A stretch of DNA of 9,973 nucleotides, taken from positions 1-9,973 of the forward strand of contig JAMCSM010000101.1 of NCBI GenBank assembly GCA_023380915.1, given 5' to 3'. Made by a program: the position numbers and the translations under genes. The notes under the pieces were generated by a model. It was not told where the DNA came from. It worked only from the letters and a program-made list of their open reading frames with translations, and made no database searches. This DNA is from Actinomycetota bacterium (GTDB lineage Bacteria > Actinomycetota > Humimicrobiia > Humimicrobiales > Humimicrobiaceae). Shown here piece after piece: positions 6,018 to 9,973 of the stretch; within the stretch, counting starts at the first letter, position 1, and every line of letters begins with the position of its first letter.

Positions 6018-8196
6018 AAACCTAAAAAATCAGACAAACGAAATAATAAAATCTGATGAAGATGAAGCTATTAAAACCCCCAAGGGTTTTTTTAGAAGAT
6101 ATTTCTCATTCAGAAGTAAGATAGCTCAAAGAATTTATATATTTGTATTCAGCATAATTGCCATAACGGCTATTCTCTCCTATAACTATACCCCCAATAT
6201 AGGAATAGAATTAGGCAAGCCCAGTCCCCGAAATATCAAGGCTAATAAAAGTATTCAATTCGAGGATACGATTAAAACAGAGGAAGACAGAAACAAAAAT
6301 GAAGCACAGGTTGAAGATGTATATATTTATGATTCAGAAGTCCTGAATGGAAAAGAGGGGGTTTTATACCAGATAAAATATTTTTATCTTTTATCACAGA
6401 TAGTACAAAAAAAAGATAATAAAACCATTGAAGAAAAAATATCATATATGACCAATTTGCTTGGCAATTCATATAACGAAACAATAATAGCTGCTGCGCT
6501 AAATCTTTCAGCTGAAAATAATAATCTGCTTATGCTGGAAACTCAGAATATTGCAAAGTTAATAATGAAGGATAAGATCAAACCTACGGAAGTAGACTAT
6601 GCAAAAAGTAAAGTTGACAGCCTGGTGCAGCAGGATAAAAATATCGGTATATCATATGCACTTCTGGTTGTCGCTGTTCTTAGAAATAATATTAATGCAA
6701 CCGCAGTATTTGATCCTGTTGCAACTGAAAAAGCCAAACAGGATGTAAAGCTTGCGACTCCTCCTCATATGGTGAGCGTGCTTGAAGGTCAAACAATAGT
6801 TTCGGAAGGTGAAATAGTAAATGAGAGTGATATATCGGTACTACAGAAGTTGGGATTGCTTGAAAATAATATAAACTGGAAAAAGTATGTTTTTATCGGC
6901 CTTATCACAATAGCTGTAATTTTTATGCTTGGATATTTTATATATAAATTCAACCTTTCTATCTATAACAATACCAGAAAGGTGCTGATTATATTCATAC
7001 TTCTGGTAATATTTACAATTATCATCAAGCTGCTGACAACTCTTTCTACAATACACCTGAATTTATGGAATTATCTTTTCCCGATAATAGCGGCATCGAT
7101 GATTTATACTATAATTTTTGATTTAAGAATGGGAATTGTTGTTACAGTGTGCCTTGCCTTATTTGCAGGAGTTGCAACCAATCTTGACTTCAGCCTGGCA
7201 ATGGCGTATCTTACGGGTGGAATTTTTTCAACATACCTGGTTTCAAATATATCCCAGCGTTCAGAAGTCATGAAATCCGGTTTCATCAGCTCACTTATTC
7301 TGGCTTTTTTATTTTTTACCATTAATCTGGTTAGCGGAAACCCTACATCAATAGCTCTTTATACTGCTCTGGGTGTGTTAAACGGAATTATATGTGCAAT
7401 TCTTACTATAGGCCTTCTTCCGTTTATAGAATCTTTTTTCAAAATAGTAACCGCAATGGGGCTTCTTGAGCTTTCGCACACAGACCAGCCCATTTTGAAA
7501 GAAATGCTTATTTCAGCCCCCGGCACTTATAATCACAGTCTGCTTGTTGGACATCTGTCTGAGAATTCGGCAAAGGCGATTGGTGCAGATTCATTACTTG
7601 TAAAAGTGGCAGCTTTATATCACGACCTTGGAAAACTCAGAAGGCCGGAATATTTTTCTGAGAATCAGTCAAATTCCGAGAATATACATGATAAATTGAA
7701 TCCTTCGATGAGCAAAAACATAATAGCAAGCCATATCAGGGATGGGATCGAAGATGCTATAAAACATAAAATTCCAAGGAAAGTCATACAGATTATTTCA
7801 CAGCACCATGGTACATCACTTATGACTTATTTTTATGAGAAACAAAAGGATAAGGAAACAATCAAGGCCTCAAATGGCAGTTCCGAACTTATGAAAAGCC
7901 ATTTCAGGTACCAGACAAGAAAACCTCAGAGCAAAGAAGCAGCAATTTTAATGCTTGCCGATTCTGTTGAGGCTGCAGTAAGATCAATAGATGAAATAAC
8001 TCCAAAGAAGATAGAGCAGATGGTTAGCTATATAATTGATAATAAAATCAAAGACGGCCAGCTCAACGAAGCTGACATTACACTTAAGGAGATTAATATA
8101 ATAAATCAAAATTTAATCGACGGATTGATAGCAATATATCATTCAAGAATTAATTATCCCGGAACTGATTTAAAAATAGCCGGTGATGCTAAATGA
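6001..8196 (+). CDS. pgpH: c-di-AMP phosphodiesterase PgpH (YqfF, 7TM-HD family)
   Basis: PgpH-type proteins are membrane-bound phosphodiesterases that hydrolyse c-di-AMP to pApA, lowering a messenger that controls potassium, osmolyte and cell-wall homeostasis. The 731-residue protein has a basic cytosolic N-terminus, one membrane segment at about 45-61, and a large external 7TMR-HDED domain (about 62-293). A seven-helix membrane region follows (about 296-474), then a cytosolic HD domain (about 485-715). The metal-binding residues expected from the Listeria enzyme are all visible: H512, H541-D542 (YHDLGKLRRPEYF), H578, H602-H603 (SQHHGTS) and D654 (LADSVEAA). The ATG at 6001 has a weak GAAGAG 7 nt upstream and lies inside phoH, so coupling is likely. 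It shares ATGA with ybeY. No c-di-AMP cyclase gene is in the window. Presence of this enzyme implies one in the genome. Confidence 0.94.
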   Translation: MAAKNRNLKNQTNEIIKSDEDEAIKTPKGFFRRYFSFRSKIAQRIYIFVFSIIAITAILSYNYTPNIGIELGKPSPRNIKANKSIQFEDTIKTEEDRNKNEAQVEDVYIYDSEVLNGKEGVLYQIKYFYLLSQIVQKKDNKTIEEKISYMTNLLGNSYNETIIAAALNLSAENNNLLMLETQNIAKLIMKDKIKPTEVDYAKSKVDSLVQQDKNIGISYALLVVAVLRNNINATAVFDPVATEKAKQDVKLATPPHMVSVLEGQTIVSEGEIVNESDISVLQKLGLLENNINWKKYVFIGLITIAVIFMLGYFIYKFNLSIYNNTRKVLIIFILLVIFTIIIKLLTTLSTIHLNLWNYLFPIIAASMIYTIIFDLRMGIVVTVCLALFAGVATNLDFSLAMAYLTGGIFSTYLVSNISQRSEVMKSGFISSLILAFLFFTINLVSGNPTSIALYTALGVLNGIICAILTIGLLPFIESFFKIVTAMGLLELSHTDQPILKEMLISAPGTYNHSLLVGHLSENSAKAIGADSLLVKVAALYHDLGKLRRPEYFSENQSNSENIHDKLNPSMSKNIIASHIRDGIEDAIKHKIPRKVIQIISQHHGTSLMTYFYEKQKDKETIKASNGSSELMKSHFRYQTRKPQSKEAAILMLADSVEAAVRSIDEITPKKIEQMVSYIIDNKIKDGQLNEADITLKEINIINQNLIDGLIAIYHSRINYPGTDLKIAGDAK

Positions 8197-8669
8197 GAGT
8201 AATATTAATAAACAGGCAGGATAAAATAAACCTTGATCTTGATCTTTTCAAAAAAATTTCAACTTACATTTCTGATAAATTTGATTGTAGCAAAAATTCA
8301 GAGCTGGATATCGTATTTACAGATAAAGAAGAAATTAAATTTTTAAATGGAAAGTACAGGAAAAATAATAATCCAACGGATGTTTTATCCTTTGCCTATG
8401 ACGGAAGCGACAAAGAATTTATCAAAAATCAGAAATTTTCCATAGTCGGAGAGATCATAATTTCCCCCGAAGTTGCAAATGAAAATATAAAAGAAAATAA
8501 AAATAAAAATAAGAATACCTGGAATTTTAGCCTTGAGATTATTCTTTTAATAATACATGGCTTTCTTCATATATACAGTTATGACCATGAGTTAAAAAAG
8601 GACAAAATAATCATGGAGAGACTTGAGGATAGCATTTTAAATGATGTCAGGAATCTTTTCAAAATATAA
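8193..8669 (+). CDS. ybeY: Endoribonuclease YbeY
   Basis: YbeY is a zinc-dependent single-strand endoribonuclease involved in 16S rRNA 3'-end maturation and 70S ribosome quality control. The 158-residue protein shows the family motif HGFLHIYSYDH with the three zinc ligands H122, H126 and H132. The conserved upstream segment NNPTDVLSFAYDG is at about 63-75. The ATG overlaps the pgpH stop as ATGA, and GGTGAT lies 5 nt upstream, so it is translated with pgpH. A lysine- and asparagine-rich stretch (about 102-110, ENKNKNKNT) precedes the zinc helix and is probably a surface loop. phoH two genes upstream and era downstream are its classic genomic partners. In E. coli YbeY interacts with Era and YbeZ. 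Confidence 0.95.
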   Translation: MRVILINRQDKINLDLDLFKKISTYISDKFDCSKNSELDIVFTDKEEIKFLNGKYRKNNNPTDVLSFAYDGSDKEFIKNQKFSIVGEIIISPEVANENIKENKNKNKNTWNFSLEIILLIIHGFLHIYSYDHELKKDKIIMERLEDSILNDVRNLFKI

Positions 8670-8728
8670 ATCATAAGACTGCTGCCTTCGTTGGGGTTGT
8701 GTTTTCAAATCCAATTGGAATCATTTTT

Positions 8729-8740
8729 TAAACTGTTTTT
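8729..8740. repeat. AAACTGTTTT palindrome, copy 1
   Basis: TTAAACTGTTTT contains the odd palindrome AAAC-T-GTTT. It matches the core of the longer palindrome at 8837-8851. Two copies in the same gap upstream of the GNAT gene could be operator half-sites. AT-rich composition makes chance a real alternative. Confidence 0.3.
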
Positions 8741-8836
8741 ATAACTTTGATAAAACCTAATTATTTTTATTTCTGTGATTTTTCATTCCTTTATTGACAT
8801 ATATTGTAAAATTTAATTGAGTTTTATTTTTTTGCT

Positions 8837-8851
8837 TTAAAACTGTTTTAA
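8837..8851. repeat. 15-bp palindrome TTAAAAC-T-GTTTTAA, copy 2
   Basis: A perfect inverted repeat with 7-bp arms around one central base ends 8 nt before the ATG of the GNAT gene, where a Shine-Dalgarno would be expected. It shares AAACTGTTTT with the copy at 8729-8740. With a one-base centre it is better suited to a dimeric DNA-binding protein than to an RNA hairpin. Function is inferred only. Confidence 0.4.
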
Positions 8852-8859
8852 TTATTCTT

Positions 8860-9327
8860 ATGATAAAAATTAAAATAAAGATTCTTGCAGATTTTGATAA
8901 TAAACTGATTGAACTTATAAAAAATCTTGAAAAAGAAAATCTTGGGGAGCTCGCAGCTCTGAATGAGTGGCAAATACCAGTAATAATAAGATACGGCAAA
9001 TTTGTTGCAGCAGTTACCGAGGATACAGGTGAAATAGCAGGGATATGTGAAATGCTTAAGGAATGGAAACATGAAAAAACTGCTTTTATCCACTCATTTT
9101 ATGTAGCCGAAAAGTTCAGACATGGCGGTATAGGCAGTCAGCTCCTTGGTTCGGTTATTAATATTTTAAAAAATGAAAATTTTAATGCTGTAGAGCTTAC
9201 AGTTAATCCCGGAAATAGGACTGCTGTAAACCTATATAATAATGCCGGGTTTACAGCAAAAGAGATGAGGCATGATGAATATGGAAAAGGCATAGACAGA
9301 ATTTTAATGGTTCTTAAATTGGTGTAA
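8860..9327 (+). CDS. GNAT-family N-acetyltransferase
   Basis: This is a 155-residue protein of the GCN5-related acetyltransferase fold, which transfers acetyl from acetyl-CoA to an amine. Motif A, the pyrophosphate-binding loop, is RHGGIG at 87-92, fitting the R-x-x-G-x-G pattern, preceded by the strand AFIHSFYVAEKFR. Motif B is visible as NRTAVNLYNNAGF with N119, Y126 and F131. The N-terminal half is less conserved. The closest general resemblance is to RimI-like enzymes that acetylate protein N-termini such as ribosomal protein S18, but the substrate cannot be assigned. There is no Shine-Dalgarno before the ATG at 8860; a palindrome occupies that place. In Firmicutes dgkA and cdd usually sit between ybeY and era; here this gene does instead. 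The role in the cluster is unknown. Confidence 0.88.
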   Translation: MIKIKIKILADFDNKLIELIKNLEKENLGELAALNEWQIPVIIRYGKFVAAVTEDTGEIAGICEMLKEWKHEKTAFIHSFYVAEKFRHGGIGSQLLGSVINILKNENFNAVELTVNPGNRTAVNLYNNAGFTAKEMRHDEYGKGIDRILMVLKLV

Positions 9328-9351
9328 AAGAATTTACGGCAGGCAGCATAG

Positions 9352-9381
9352 TTGGCAATACAAGATTGTACAATAGATAAT
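9352..9381 (+). promoter_or_regulatory. Candidate sigma-70-type promoter for era
   Basis: TTGGCA (9352-9357, 5 of 6 consensus) and GATAAT (9376-9381, 5 of 6) are separated by 18 nt, in the 112-nt gap between the GNAT gene and era. A start site near 9388 would leave about 50 nt of leader before the ATG at 9440. Both hexamers are good, but no experimental or comparative support is available here. Confidence 0.4.
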
Positions 9382-9439
9382 AAACTGGCAAAATAAAAAT
9401 AGCATGATAGATAGCGTAACAAATAATATAATAAGCAAC

Positions 9440-9973
9440 ATGACAAATAAAATTTTTAAATCGGGTTTTATAGGTTTAATTGGCAGAACAAATGTCGGAA
9501 AATCTACGCTTGTAAACAGAATCCTTGATAAAAATGTTGTCATAACATCTGATAAAGCCCAGACTACCAGAAACATGATCAACTGTATCCTCAACGAAAA
9601 AAGTTTTCAGGCAATTTTTATGGATTGCCCGGGTTTTTTTAAGCCAAGGGATTTGCTGGGTAAAAAATTGAATAATATAATATATGATGTATTGAACAAT
9701 GCAGATGTAATAGTGGTCATGGTCGATGCTGCAAAAGGCATCGGTGCCGGGGACTATTATGTTTTTGATAAAATAAAAACAAGACCACAGCCAAAATTTC
9801 TACTGCTGAATAAAATGGATATGGTATCTGAAAAAGAAAAAAGTTTATTGGACAAAAAGATTAAGGAATTAAAGAATAATTTCAATTATTTTGAAATGAT
9901 AATTTCTATTTCAGCCAGAACAGGAAATAATGTTGATATTTTCTTAAAAAATTTAATTGAAAAGCTTCCGGAA
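9440..9973 (+). CDS. era: GTPase Era (3' partial)
   Basis: Era is an essential GTPase that binds the 3' end of 16S rRNA and helps 30S subunit assembly. The 178 visible residues cover the GTPase domain: G1 GRTNVGKS at 15-22, the switch I region SDKAQTTRN at 37-45, G3 DCPG at 62-65, G4 NKMD at 124-127 and G5 SA at 158-159. KAQTTR and PGFFKPRDLLGKKLN are Era hallmarks that separate it from Der and other Ras-like GTPases. The C-terminal KH domain lies beyond the window. Two positions differ from the usual Era: GRPNVGKS has Thr for Pro, and DTPG has Cys for Thr. The ATG at 9440 gives the family-like N-terminus MTNKIFKSGFIGLIGR. An in-frame ATG at 9404 would add 12 residues. Neither has a clear Shine-Dalgarno. 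It closes the YbeY-Era ribosome-maturation cluster. Confidence 0.94.
   Translation, partial: MTNKIFKSGFIGLIGRTNVGKSTLVNRILDKNVVITSDKAQTTRNMINCILNEKSFQAIFMDCPGFFKPRDLLGKKLNNIIYDVLNNADVIVVMVDAAKGIGAGDYYVFDKIKTRPQPKFLLLNKMDMVSEKEKSLLDKKIKELKNNFNYFEMIISISARTGNNVDIFLKNLIEKLPE

Larger units (their letters stand above)
8670..8859. other. Non-coding gap between ybeY and the GNAT gene
   Basis: This 190-nt gap is very AT-rich and contains no supportable ORF on either strand. It holds a 10-bp palindrome TCCAATTGGA (8710-8719), two related AAACTGTTTT palindromes about 110 nt apart, and one perfect -35-like TTGACA (8794-8799) without a good -10 at normal spacing. I see no strong G-C-rich hairpin that would make an intrinsic terminator. 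A transcription break here is plausible but not shown. Confidence 0.6.

Noticed and set aside
8710..8730. TCCAATTGGA palindrome followed by T6 as a terminator after ybeY
   Set aside because: A hairpin would have only about three base pairs with an AATT loop, too weak for intrinsic termination.
8794..8799. Perfect -35 hexamer TTGACA upstream of the GNAT gene
   Set aside because: At 16-18 nt spacing the -10 position reads ATTGAG, TTGAGT or TGAGTT, all poor matches. Without a -10 it is not supported as a promoter.
9404..9406. Upstream in-frame ATG as the start of era
   Set aside because: It adds 12 residues not resembling Era N-termini and has no Shine-Dalgarno. The ATG at 9440 fits the family better, though the evidence is not decisive.

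Overview
This is an AT-rich (roughly one third G+C by eye, not computed) bacterial chromosomal segment. All genes lie on the + strand and are densely packed housekeeping genes. In order they are: hrcA (5' end cut off by the window), dnaJ, rsmE, mtaB, a HIT-family hydrolase, phoH, pgpH/yqfF (7TM-HD c-di-AMP phosphodiesterase), ybeY, a GNAT acetyltransferase and era (3' end cut off). TAA, TAG and TGA are all used as stops, so the code is standard. AGA/AGG arginine and ATA isoleucine codons are common. There is no RNA gene, mobile element, CRISPR array or obvious horizontally acquired cargo.

Layout. Positions 1-2211 carry the heat-shock repressor hrcA followed after 25 nt by dnaJ; grpE and dnaK are not between them. 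After an 85-nt gap, rsmE and mtaB overlap by 8 nt. A 176-nt AT-rich gap with a candidate promoter precedes the HIT gene. phoH, pgpH and ybeY then form a tightly coupled block (17-nt and 4-nt overlaps). A 190-nt non-coding gap with short palindromes precedes the GNAT gene. era follows after 112 nt that include another candidate promoter.

Functional theme. The block combines protein quality control (HrcA, DnaJ), ribosome and RNA maturation (RsmE on 16S rRNA, YbeY endoribonuclease, Era 30S-assembly GTPase, PhoH ATPase), tRNA modification (MtaB) and second-messenger turnover (PgpH). phoH-yqfF-ybeY-...-era and the presence of mtaB near rsmE recall Firmicutes/Clostridia. hrcA directly followed by dnaJ and then rsmE, without grpE, dnaK or prmA, recalls the actinobacterial hrcA-dnaJ2-rsmE order. 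A low-GC, deep-branching Terrabacteria lineage is a reasonable guess, but the lineage cannot be fixed from this window.

I found no clearly new system here. The points most worth a second look are the mixed gene order, the GNAT gene placed between ybeY and era, the repeated AAACTGTTTT palindromes upstream of it, the unusual G1/G3 residues in Era, and a low-complexity insert in RsmE.
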